Source: DASVWZ01 sp036392935
Lineage (GTDB): Bacteria; Acidobacteriota; Terriglobia; Terriglobales; Acidobacteriaceae
Assembly (NCBI GenBank): GCA_036392935.1
Contig: DASVWZ010000284.1
Span: 1-9,899 of the forward strand
DNA length: 9,899 nucleotides
Reading direction: 5' to 3'
The notes below the pieces were generated by a model. It was not told the origin of the DNA. It made no database searches and saw only the letters and a program-made list of their open reading frames with translations. Of this stretch, positions 1 through 6,592 are shown in pieces (within the stretch, counting starts at the first letter, position 1; each line of letters starts with the position of its first letter). A program made the position numbers and the translations under genes.

Positions 1-54
1 CTCCTCCACGAACTGCTTGCGTTTCTCCACCACTCCGCTCACTTTCCAAGGCAT
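1..54 (-). CDS. IS481-family-like transposase, N-terminal fragment (runs off the left edge)
   Basis: Only the first 18 codons are visible, from an ATG at 54-52 reading leftward out of the window. They translate to MPWKVSGVVEKRKQFVEE. An MPWK start followed by a short charged helix is, from memory, the usual opening of IS481-type DDE transposases, which continue into a helix-turn-helix and an integrase core. Nothing beyond residue 18 can be seen, so it is unknown whether the gene is intact. The repeats at 91-137 lie upstream of this start, where an element end would be. The identification rests on a very short peptide and the repeat context. Confidence 0.5.
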   Translation of the reverse strand, partial: MPWKVSGVVEKRKQFVEE

Positions 55-90
55 GCTTTGTTCTAGCCGCCTTCTGTGAACGGACCAAAC

Positions 91-137
91 TGTCAACCAT
101 CTCCCCGGTCTGTTTTGTCAATTATGTCCCCGGTTTG
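91..137. repeat. Two 22-bp direct repeats, probable insertion-sequence end
   Basis: The copy at 91-112 begins TGTCAACCATCTCCCCGG and the copy at 116-137 begins TGTCAATTATGTCCCCGG. They match at 18 of 22 positions and start 25 bp apart. Short repeated TGTCA...CCCCGG units next to the 5' end of a transposase gene fit the terminal binding sites of an IS481- or IS21-like element. The repeats are seen directly; the assignment to an element end is inferred from the neighbouring transposase-like start. No target-site duplication can be assessed because the other end is outside the window. Confidence 0.55.
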
Positions 138-149
138 GACCATCGGGAG

Positions 150-240
150 GGCACGACTTCAGTCGTGCCGATAAAGGCCCAAATGTGCGGCTTTAGCCGC
201 TGAGGGACGGCTCGTATCGGGGCACGCCTTCAGGCGTTCC
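150..240. repeat. Cluster of three REP-like palindromes
   Basis: Three short hairpins lie in a row. The first, at 150-169, has perfect 9-bp arms (GGCACGACT / AGTCGTGCC) around a TC spacer. The second, at 187-200, has GCGGCT / AGCCGC arms around TT. The third, at 221-240, is GGCACGCCT-TC-AGGCGTTCC with one mismatch, and shares the GGCACG(A/C)CT-TC core with the first. This is the look of repetitive extragenic palindromes, which in many genomes are mobilised by Y1 (RAYT) transposases; no such gene is present here. Confidence 0.6.
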
Positions 241-260
241 GTAACAACTCCCCGAAATCC

Positions 261-447
261 ATTGTCATTCCGAGGGCCTTAGCCCCGAGGAATCTGCTGT
301 GAATGACCGAGGCCCATCCGTGCCCATCCGTGGCCAAAAAGGGTTTGAGAGCAGCTCAAGAAAGGCGAACAAACAGCGAATCAACGCGGACCGAGCCCCG
401 AAAAAAATAACCCCTTACCCGTATTTTACCGTGCCGTAGGGGGTAAG
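261..447. repeat. Intergenic repeat debris: ATTCC/GGAAT palindrome, tandem decamer, CTTACCC/GGGTAAG inverted repeat
   Basis: The stretch has three recognisable structures. An interrupted palindrome at 267-293 pairs ATTCC with GGAAT and, inside, GGGC (274-277) with GCCC (282-285). The decamer GCCCATCCGT is repeated exactly in tandem at 312-331. CTTACCC at 414-420 is matched by GGGTAAG at 441-447. None overlaps a convincing reading frame. Similar phrases ('gtcattccgag...gaggaatct', '...atccgtg gc') recur in acidobacterial intergenic DNA as I recall it, so these are probably family members of dispersed repeats, but I cannot search for copies. Confidence 0.4.
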
Positions 448-578
448 CACAACACCTTTGCCAACTTTATATTTCCCATCGAATCATTGCTTTGCGTCAA
501 AAATGCCGCTTTTGCCTCTTGGCAAGATTTTCTATGAAAAATCACATACTCGCCGACGAGTCAACTGACGACCGATGA

Positions 579-607
579 CTGACGACTGAAGACCCGCGTA
601 TTACAAT
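579..607 (+). promoter_or_regulatory. Putative sigma70-type promoter of lolA
   Basis: CTGACG (579-584) is followed after 17 bp by TACAAT (602-607). These match the TTGACA/TATAAT consensus at four and five positions. Transcription would begin near 613-616, only about 15 nt before the GTG start of lolA, so the mRNA would have a very short leader. It is predicted by eye only. Confidence 0.45.
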
Positions 608-628
608 GTTCCGCTGGCGCAAACTCTC

Positions 629-1288
629 GTGTATCCAATCATCAAGCTCGTCGCCGCGTGCATTCTGGCCAACTCCATCGCCCTCGCTGTGACCAACGAC
701 GTCTCCCGCCTCGCCTCCGCCGTTGATTATAAGTACAACCATATCAGTACGTTACAGTCAGACTTCACCGAGATCTACCGCGGCTCCGGCTCCGACCGTA
801 CCGAAACCGGCGCACTCTGGCTGAAAAAACCCGGCAAGATGCGCTGGGAATACCGTTCTCCTAAGGAGAAGCTGTTTGTCAGTGACGGGCGGGACGTGTG
901 GTTTTACGTGCCCGGCGACCGGCAGGTAGAGCGATCTAAGCTTAAGAAAGTAGAGGACTTACGTTCTCCCGTCGGTTTCTTGTTGGGCCAGACGAAGCTG
1001 GAAAAGGAATTGCGTGGATTATCCGATGCGCCTGATCTAACCCCCCTGGAATCAGGCGATCGCGTGTTGCGTGGGGTGCCGCAGGCTATGGCTGACCGGG
1101 TGAGCGGAGTGGTGCTGGAAATCACGCCCGAAAACTGGATCCGCCGCATCCTGATTGAAGAAGTCGATGGCTCCGTAACTGACTTTCGTTTCAACAATCA
1201 ACGCGCCAACATCGATATCCCCGAAGATCGATTCCGGTTCTCCCCTCCGCCGGGCGTAGTGATCGTTGACGGCCAGCTAGGGCAATGA
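629..1288 (+). CDS. lolA: Outer-membrane lipoprotein carrier protein LolA
   Basis: LolA is a periplasmic chaperone that takes lipoproteins from the LolCDE exporter and carries them across the periplasm to the outer membrane. The 219-residue length is near the family norm. Residues 1-20 form a signal peptide ending SIALA. The mature part has the family signature: LQSDFTEIYR (about 43-52), a GALWLKKPGKMRWEY block (about 61-75) and a DGRDVWFYVPGDRQVER strand pair. VAAC at 8-11 resembles a lipobox, but the hydrophobic stretch before it is too short to be convincing. The start is a GTG; the frame is open only back to the TGA at 587-589, with CTG 614 as the sole other candidate, and no good Shine-Dalgarno is visible. 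The gene sits 156 bp ahead of pilC, probably as its own unit. Confidence 0.9.
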   Translation: MYPIIKLVAACILANSIALAVTNDVSRLASAVDYKYNHISTLQSDFTEIYRGSGSDRTETGALWLKKPGKMRWEYRSPKEKLFVSDGRDVWFYVPGDRQVERSKLKKVEDLRSPVGFLLGQTKLEKELRGLSDAPDLTPLESGDRVLRGVPQAMADRVSGVVLEITPENWIRRILIEEVDGSVTDFRFNNQRANIDIPEDRFRFSPPPGVVIVDGQLGQ

Positions 1289-1330
1289 TTCGGCGAGGGT
1301 TACTCAAGGCATCAGGGGTCGTTTCCTGGT

Positions 1331-1366
1331 ACCCGAGGACGGTGTCTAACAATGTTAGACTCGGGT
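1331..1366 (+). promoter_or_regulatory. Palindrome / hairpin upstream of pilC
   Basis: GTCTAACAATGTTAGAC (1344-1360) is a perfect 7-bp inverted repeat around AAT. It is enclosed by ACCCGA (1331-1336) and TCGGGT (1361-1366), giving a second 6-bp stem with a 7-nt bulge on the 5' side. It lies in the 156-bp gap between lolA and pilC, 78 nt before the pilC start. There is no T-run after it, so it does not look like an intrinsic terminator. It could be a regulator-binding site for the pilus genes or an mRNA structure after lolA. Confidence 0.45.
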
Positions 1367-1444
1367 CACGGCGCAACTGCCGAGGCAAGATTGGACCAAG
1401 GTGGCGTTTAAGTGACTGCTGCACAATAACTTAAGAGTACGCGC

Positions 1445-2650
1445 GTGGCAGAATTCGTAATAAAAATCGCGGACGAAAAAGGCAACCTCGTCGAGCAGGT
1501 CGAAAACGGCTACTCCGAGGCTGAGGTACGCGACCGTTTTCAGCAGCTAGGCTATCTCGTCTACTGGGTTAAACCCCGTGGAATCATGGCCGGCGGCATG
1601 AAGCTGAGCCGCACCCGCAAGGTCAAGCCAACCACTTTTTTGATCTTCAACCAGCAATTCCTCACCCTGATCAAAGCCGGCCTGCCTATCCTTAACTCAT
1701 TGGATCTATTGATCAAACGCCAAAAAGACGGCTTCCTGCGCTCGCTTTTGCAAAACGTCCGCGACCGGGTCAAAGGGGGAGAACTTTTATCTGACGCCTT
1801 CGCCGCCCAGCGTACATTTCCAAAAATTTACAGCACCACCCTATTAGCCGGAGAAAAAAGCGGAAATCTGGAAGAAGTTTTAGGCCGATACATCGCCTTC
1901 CAACGCCTGGCACTAACCTTTAAGAAGAAGCTTTTGGTTTCGCTGGTTTATCCCACTTTACTGATCACGGTTGTGATTGTAATGCTTGTGTTTTTAGTCA
2001 CTTACGTGGTTCCGCAGTTCGCCAAGCTCTACTCGGACATGGGCGCCGAACTGCCCGCGATTACGCTGCTTATGCTGGCGGTAGGCACCCACGCCCAAAA
2101 GTATGCGCCATTCGTTGGAATCGGGATCGTTCTGGCCATCCTCGCCATGTGGCAGTGGAAAAAAACCGACCGCGGCTCCGAGTCCGTCGACCGCGTGATT
2201 TTAAAAATGCCGATGCTCGGCGACATTTGGCTCAAATACCAGATAGCGAACTTTTCTCGAATGTTATCAACACTTTTGACGGGTGGCATGCCTCTGGTGC
2301 CGTCGCTTGAGACGGCCGCAGCCTCAATGTCGAGCCGCCGCATCTTAAATGGAATCAACGAAGCCGCCATCCGCGTACGCGAAGGCCAAAGCCTGGCCAA
2401 AAGTTTGGAAGAAGAGAAATTTTTTCCCGAACTTTCCGTCGAAATGATCGAGGTCGGCGAGTCAACCGGGGCTTTACCGGCCATGTTGAACTCGGTGGCG
2501 GAATTTTACGAAGAAGACGTGCAAACAGCTCTGGGCGCAGCCATGGCGCTGATCGAGCCGATTATTTTAATGATCATGGCAGTTGTGGTCGGCGGCATAC
2601 TGATTTCGCTTTATCTGCCGATCTTTACCTTGGGTTCGAACATCCATTAA
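1445..2650 (+). CDS. pilC: Type IV pilus / type II secretion inner-membrane platform protein (PilC/GspF family)
   Basis: PilC is the polytopic membrane platform on which the assembly ATPase acts to push pilin subunits out of the inner membrane. The 401-residue length is typical. A small N-terminal cytoplasmic domain (1-60) is followed by two T2SSF domains, about 67-190 and 268-391, each holding the family's LLxxGxP(L/I)xxSL and GExSGxLxxxL type motifs (KAGLPILNSLDLL near 77-89; GEKSGNLEEVL near 136-146; GGMPLVPSLETA near 280-291; GESTGALPAML near 338-348). Membrane segments are visible at about 163-187, 218-237 and 369-393. The start is a GTG with only a weak purine stretch upstream. No clear promoter was found in the gap before it. 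Confidence 0.93.
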   Translation: MAEFVIKIADEKGNLVEQVENGYSEAEVRDRFQQLGYLVYWVKPRGIMAGGMKLSRTRKVKPTTFLIFNQQFLTLIKAGLPILNSLDLLIKRQKDGFLRSLLQNVRDRVKGGELLSDAFAAQRTFPKIYSTTLLAGEKSGNLEEVLGRYIAFQRLALTFKKKLLVSLVYPTLLITVVIVMLVFLVTYVVPQFAKLYSDMGAELPAITLLMLAVGTHAQKYAPFVGIGIVLAILAMWQWKKTDRGSESVDRVILKMPMLGDIWLKYQIANFSRMLSTLLTGGMPLVPSLETAAASMSSRRILNGINEAAIRVREGQSLAKSLEEEKFFPELSVEMIEVGESTGALPAMLNSVAEFYEEDVQTALGAAMALIEPIILMIMAVVVGGILISLYLPIFTLGSNIH

Positions 2651-2681
2651 CTGCGCTCGGGTTTGCGAAGATCGAGCGCAG
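2651..2681 (+). promoter_or_regulatory. Intercistronic hairpin between pilC and pilB
   Basis: CTGCGCTCG (2651-2659) and CGAGCGCAG (2673-2681) form a perfect, GC-rich 9-bp stem with a 13-nt loop. It begins on the base directly after the pilC stop codon and ends 23 nt before the pilB start. There is no downstream T-run, so a simple intrinsic terminator is unlikely. A role in mRNA 3'-end protection, processing or partial attenuation would fit but is inferred. Confidence 0.55.
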
Positions 2682-2704
2682 GGTCAGAAGTTAGGTAGGG
2701 GATA

Positions 2705-4375
2705 ATGGCTAGCATGGCTGATAACAAAACAGCGTTGGTGACTCCTCCGGTTGGCGGACGCACCAGCAAAAATGAAGAGATGGAAAAGGCGCAGGATATT
2801 GCGCGGCGTTACCGCTGCCAATTTGTCGATCTGCACAATTTCCAACTGCATCACGATCTGTTCAAGAAAATTTCTCCCCACCTGATGTTTCGCTACAGCT
2901 TCGTCCCGCTCGAAGAAACCGACGACGGCCGCCTGATCGTCGCCATTGCCGATCCGAGCCAGCTGATGATGATCGATGAGATCAGCCTGCTGCTCGGCAA
3001 GCGCATCGTCACCAAGGTTGCCACGCTTGGCCAGATCAGCGAAATCCTAAAGAAGACCGAGCAGTCAAAGCGCGTTCTCGAAGATGCCAGCGAAGGCTTT
3101 GCGCTCAACGTTGTTCATGAAGAAGAAGGCACCGGCGACGAGAGCATCTCGATTGACCGGTTGACCCAGCAGGGTGACACCAGCCCCATCATCCGCCTGG
3201 TCGATACCACCATCTTTACCGCGCTTCAGCGGCGCGCCAGTGACATCCATATCGAGACTCGCGACGACTCGGTCTGCATCAAGTTCCGTATCGACGGCGT
3301 GCTTACGCAAGCCATGCCGCCGATCGCCAAAGAGCATCACTCGACCATCATTTCGCGTATCAAAGTCATGAGCGAGCTCGATATTTCCGAGCGCCGTGTG
3401 CCGCAGGACGGACGCTTCCGCGTGAAATACGGCAGCCCGGAGCGTCCCATCGACTTCCGTGTTTCCATCATGCCTTCGATCCACGGCGAAGACGCCGTGC
3501 TCCGCGTGCTCGACAAAGAGTCGATGAGCGAAAAGTTTCACAAGCTCACGCTCGAAGTGGTCGGCTTTGACGAGCATGATCTGCGCCGTTTCCGCCGCTA
3601 CATCAAAGAACCCTACGGCATGGTGCTGGTCACCGGGCCAACCGGCAGCGGCAAGACCACCACACTCTACGCTGCGGTTAACGAGATCAAGACCGACGAA
3701 GACAAGATCATCACCATCGAAGACCCGGTCGAATATCAGATTCGGGGCATCACCCAGATTCCGGTGAACGAAAAAAAGGGCCTGACTTTTGCCCGCGGAC
3801 TGCGGTCGATTTTGCGTCACGACCCGGACAAGATCATGGTCGGCGAAATCCGCGACTCGGAAACTGCGCAGATCGCCATTCAGTCTGCGCTGACCGGACA
3901 CCTGGTCTTTACTACTGTCCACGCCAACAACGTGGTCGATGTCATCGGCCGCTTCCTCAACATGGGGGTCGAGCCATACAATTTTGTCTCCGCGCTGAAC
4001 TGCATTCTGGCGCAGCGGCTGGTGCGCCTGATCTGCGAATCATGCCGCGCAGAGAAGAAATACACACCAGAGGAGTTGGAAGCCAGCGGCCTCGACGCCG
4101 AGCAGTGGTCGAAGGTGATCTTTTACGAAGGCCAAGGCTGCATTGAGTGCGCCGGCACCGGCTTCCGGGGACGAACGGCGATTCACGAATTATTGGATTT
4201 AAGCGACCGGGTACGCGAGATGATTCTGGAGAAGAAGCCGACTTCGGAAATTCGCCGCGCCGCGCGCGATCAGGGAATGATCTTCCTGCGCGAGTCGGCG
4301 CTCGACCGCGTACGCAATGGACTGACGACGCTGAAGGAGATCAACAAAGTCACCTTCATCGAGGCCAGCCGCTAG
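2705..4375 (+). CDS. pilB: Type IV pilus assembly ATPase PilB (GspE family)
   Basis: PilB is the hexameric cytoplasmic motor that powers pilus extension by acting on PilC. The 556 residues contain part of the N-terminal MshEN/T2SSE_N fold (about 25-118) and then the secretion ATPase core. Seen directly: Walker A GPTGSGKTT (311-319), Asp box IITIEDPVEY (335-344), Walker B region ending DKIMVGEIRD (375-384), and His box LTGHLVFTTVHAN (396-408). A tetracysteine zinc site (C444, C447, C479, C482) is typical of extension ATPases and absent from PilT, which argues for PilB. The usual tandem RLGxxL-type c-di-GMP repeats at the N-terminus are missing. The ATG at 2705 follows a GGTAGGGG purine stretch; ATG 2714 is an alternative. 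Confidence 0.95.
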   Translation: MASMADNKTALVTPPVGGRTSKNEEMEKAQDIARRYRCQFVDLHNFQLHHDLFKKISPHLMFRYSFVPLEETDDGRLIVAIADPSQLMMIDEISLLLGKRIVTKVATLGQISEILKKTEQSKRVLEDASEGFALNVVHEEEGTGDESISIDRLTQQGDTSPIIRLVDTTIFTALQRRASDIHIETRDDSVCIKFRIDGVLTQAMPPIAKEHHSTIISRIKVMSELDISERRVPQDGRFRVKYGSPERPIDFRVSIMPSIHGEDAVLRVLDKESMSEKFHKLTLEVVGFDEHDLRRFRRYIKEPYGMVLVTGPTGSGKTTTLYAAVNEIKTDEDKIITIEDPVEYQIRGITQIPVNEKKGLTFARGLRSILRHDPDKIMVGEIRDSETAQIAIQSALTGHLVFTTVHANNVVDVIGRFLNMGVEPYNFVSALNCILAQRLVRLICESCRAEKKYTPEELEASGLDAEQWSKVIFYEGQGCIECAGTGFRGRTAIHELLDLSDRVREMILEKKPTSEIRRAARDQGMIFLRESALDRVRNGLTTLKEINKVTFIEASR

Positions 4376-4540
4376 CCGGAACTGGGCGCCCGATCCCGGC
4401 GGCCTGATTTGCGGCTAAGGGAGTCAACGCACCCGTTGGTTCTATGCGGATAGTGCCCTTCCAGTTATTGCAAATAGCGGCTGTAACGGGTTTCATAAGT
4501 AATAGATACCAGCGCAAGGGAGCAGTGTCTCAACCCAAAA
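4376..4540 (+). other. 165-nt gap / possible leader before pilM
   Basis: The gap is long for this cluster and has no reading frame worth calling. ATTTGC (4407-4412) can pair with GCAAAT (4470-4475), and ACCCGTT (4431-4437) with AACGGGT (4485-4491). The two pairings interleave as in a pseudoknot. These are short complementary runs that could arise by chance. It does not match the c-di-GMP riboswitch signatures I know. An AGGGAG run at 4517-4522 lies 18 nt before the pilM start, too far for an ideal ribosome site. No strong promoter was seen. Confidence 0.3.
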
Positions 4541-5437
4541 ATGAATACCAGTCTCAAGTCGCGGCCGAAGCCGAAGCTGGCGTGTGAGATTGCCGCGGAC
4601 CGCGTTTTGGCGGGACGAATCTCCGAACGCGGCGAGCTTATCGAAACCTGCTCGAGCGGTGAACTCGCCCCCGGCAGCGTGGTTCCCGATCTGACCGAAG
4701 CCAACCTGCGCGAGCGCAACGGCGTGCTCGAAACTGTGAAGCAAAGCCTCGGCAATGTTGGCGGACACTCGCGTGACGTGATCGCAGTACTGCCCGACGC
4801 GGCCGTGCGTGTCATGCTGCTTGATTTCGAAGCCCTGCCGGCCAAACGCGACGAGGCTGAGGGTGTCATCCGCTTCCGCCTGAAAAAATCGTTGCCGTTT
4901 GATGTCGATAAAGCCAAAGTTTCTTACCAATCCCAGACCTCGACCACGGGCGTGCGCGTCATCGCTGCGGTTGCTTTGACCAGCGTGATCGAAGAGTATG
5001 AAGCCATCTTCCGCGATGCCGGTTACACACCCGGGGTGGTTTTGCCGTCAATGCTTGCTGCGCTTGGCGCGGCCGACACCAAGCTGCCGACGCTGGTCGT
5101 AAAAGTGGACGCTCGTACCACTAGCATTGCCATTCTCGACAACGACCATTTGCTGCTCTTCCGCACCCTTGAAAACACCCGTGGAGTGACCATCAGCGGC
5201 GATCAGTTGGCCGAAGAGGTTTATCCGTCGATCGTCTTCTTTCAGGACACTTACAACCTCAACATTGGGCAGATCTTTGTCGCCGGCTTGTCCGACTCCG
5301 GCGGAGCCATTCCGGCTTTCCGCGCGCAAACCGGTGTCGACGTAAAAGAGTTGGTTGATTCCGCGCGTTTGGGATCGTCGGTCGGCACCGTTCCCCGGTG
5401 GCGCATGGCAGGCGTGGTGGGGGCGCTGGTTTCCTGA
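4541..5437 (+). CDS. pilM: PilM-like actin-fold pilus assembly protein
   Basis: PilM is a cytoplasmic, FtsA/actin-fold protein that binds the N-terminal tail of PilN and links the motor to the alignment complex. The product is 298 residues, somewhat short against the usual 350 or so. Family features include the LPDAAVRVMLLDFEALP segment (84-100), then the RFRLKKSLPFD block (111-121; family proteins have xxEaxxxiPf here), and the second actin-like lobe from about 184. The nucleotide motifs are weak: residues 13-27 (LACEIAADRVLAGRI) replace the DxGSxxxK phosphate-1 loop, 184-199 holds a VDARTTSIAIL phosphate-2-like strand, and 245-255 reads IFVAGLSDSGG instead of a GG adenosine motif. The assignment rests on these features together with the pilN and pilO genes that follow. 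It overlaps pilN by one base (TGATG). Confidence 0.82.
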   Translation: MNTSLKSRPKPKLACEIAADRVLAGRISERGELIETCSSGELAPGSVVPDLTEANLRERNGVLETVKQSLGNVGGHSRDVIAVLPDAAVRVMLLDFEALPAKRDEAEGVIRFRLKKSLPFDVDKAKVSYQSQTSTTGVRVIAAVALTSVIEEYEAIFRDAGYTPGVVLPSMLAALGAADTKLPTLVVKVDARTTSIAILDNDHLLLFRTLENTRGVTISGDQLAEEVYPSIVFFQDTYNLNIGQIFVAGLSDSGGAIPAFRAQTGVDVKELVDSARLGSSVGTVPRWRMAGVVGALVS

Positions 5438-6039
5438 TGCGGCTCGACATCAATCTCGCGACTCAACCCTACCAGGACTCACGGCAGTTCTGGATGCGCT
5501 GGGGTGGTGCGCTGGCATTACTCGGCGTCGTGACCATTCTGTTGTTCTGGCTGACTGCTTCGGGATGGCGCAGCGCGCGCCAAGATCGGCGCCTGATGGC
5601 GCAATACGAACAGCAAATCGCCGCGCGCGACAAAGAACGCGCCGACGCTGAAGCCCTGATGAACCTGCCACAAAACAGCTCAACCCGTGACCGCTCGCAG
5701 TTTCTCAACGATCTTTTTTATCGCAAGGCATTCTCGTGGACCGGAGTCTTTGAAGATCTGGAACAGTTAATGCCGCCCGGCCTGCATGTAGTTGCGATCA
5801 CGCCTGAAACCACACAGAACGGCGATCTCTCGATTAAGCTGACCGTGGCTGGCGAATCGCGCGACCGCGCACTTGATCTGGTCCGCAAGATGGAAAGCTC
5901 GCAGCGCTTTCAGCAAACCGAGATAGAAGAAGAAGCAACGGAAGTCGGCGGCGCTACTCCCGGCGACAACGTCAAGTTCCACATCAGCGCGCTTTATCCC
6001 GGCGCGATGGCTGAGATCGCTACGCGGAGCACACCCTGA
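5437..6039 (+). CDS. pilN: Type IV pilus inner-membrane alignment protein PilN
   Basis: PilN is a bitopic protein whose cytoplasmic tail binds PilM and whose periplasmic domain pairs with PilO. From the ATG at 5437 it has 200 residues. The tail MRLDINLATQPY corresponds to the INLLP-type PilM-binding motif; one membrane helix spans about 22-42, a charged coiled-coil-like stretch about 45-75, and the rest is a ferredoxin-like periplasmic domain (FEDLEQLMPPGLHVVAITP near 105-123). An in-frame GTG at 5398 would add 13 residues ahead of the conserved tail. The ATG is preferred because it begins at the motif and overlaps the pilM stop as TGATG, implying translational coupling. Confidence 0.9.
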   Translation: MRLDINLATQPYQDSRQFWMRWGGALALLGVVTILLFWLTASGWRSARQDRRLMAQYEQQIAARDKERADAEALMNLPQNSSTRDRSQFLNDLFYRKAFSWTGVFEDLEQLMPPGLHVVAITPETTQNGDLSIKLTVAGESRDRALDLVRKMESSQRFQQTEIEEEATEVGGATPGDNVKFHISALYPGAMAEIATRSTP

Positions 6040-6587
6040 TGCCTGATCTGCGCACCACCACCAGAAACGTAAAGATTGCGCTGGCAGCGATGGCTGCAGC
6101 CGACCTGATCGCGATGGGGATTTATTTTTCTCCGCTGGTCGGCTCGCCTCAATCGCGGCGCGCACAACTGGATCAGCTTTGGATGACTCTGCAAGCCAAG
6201 ACGCGGGAAGTTGAACCGCTGCGCGGGCTCGACAAGAAAATTCCCGTGGCGCACCAGCAGATCGAAGATTTCTACAAGAACCGCTTGCCCGGCGAAGAAT
6301 CGGAGATTTCCGAGCAGATTGGCAAACTGGCACAGCAGAGCGGAGTGCGCATCGGCAACGTCAAATATGCCGCCAAAGAGACAGAGCCAGTCGGTGTGCA
6401 ACGCGTAGAAATCTCAGGGGATTTTTCCGGCGATTACTTGCAACTTGTCCGCTTCGTCAACTCGCTGGAGCGCGACCAGTTATTTTTCCTGATCAATAGC
6501 GTTGGCCTCGGCGGCGAACAGGGCGGCCAAGTAAAGTTGGAATTAAAAATGGAGACGTATCTGAAGTCGAGAACGGGCGCGGCGTAA
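6039..6587 (+). CDS. pilO: Type IV pilus inner-membrane alignment protein PilO
   Basis: PilO forms a heterodimer with PilN in the periplasm and connects it to PilP and the secretin. The 182-residue protein has a short cytoplasmic tail, one membrane helix (about 11-32), a helical, coiled-coil-prone segment (about 36-78, ending FYKNRLPGEESEISEQI) and a C-terminal domain containing SGDFSGDYLQLVRFVNSLER (126-145), a typical PilO signature. The ATG overlaps the pilN stop as TGATG, the same coupling as pilM-pilN. The FYKNRLP and GDYLQLVRFVNSLE elements make the family call firm. Confidence 0.9.
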   Translation: MPDLRTTTRNVKIALAAMAAADLIAMGIYFSPLVGSPQSRRAQLDQLWMTLQAKTREVEPLRGLDKKIPVAHQQIEDFYKNRLPGEESEISEQIGKLAQQSGVRIGNVKYAAKETEPVGVQRVEISGDFSGDYLQLVRFVNSLERDQLFFLINSVGLGGEQGGQVKLELKMETYLKSRTGAA

Positions 6588-6592
6588 CGAAG

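Larger units (their letters stand above)
55..628. other. Gene-free left intergenic region
   Basis: Apart from the repeats listed separately and the promoter just before lolA, no coding region is supported. Reading frames are short and match nothing recognisable. The segment 448-560 is AT-richer (for example around 468-545) and contains no clear structure. CTGACGAC occurs twice at 565-572 and 579-586, a 14-bp-spaced pair that overlaps the -35 region proposed for lolA. Confidence 0.6.

Noticed and set aside
3065..3922. 285-residue open frame on the minus strand inside pilB
   Set aside because: It lies entirely antisense to the well-conserved ATPase core of pilB and resembles no protein family. 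Such frames arise readily opposite GC-rich coding sequence.
4147..4407. 86-residue plus-strand frame overlapping the end of pilB
   Set aside because: It is another frame of the zinc-site and C-terminal region of PilB, with no ribosome site and no recognisable product.
4376..4540. c-di-GMP (GEMM-type) riboswitch before pilM
   Set aside because: The conserved GEMM core sequences are not present; only two short complementary pairs are seen.
5767..6333. 188-residue minus-strand open frame opposite pilN and pilO
   Set aside because: It is antisense to two clear pilus genes that overlap as TGATG, and its composition looks like a shadow frame.
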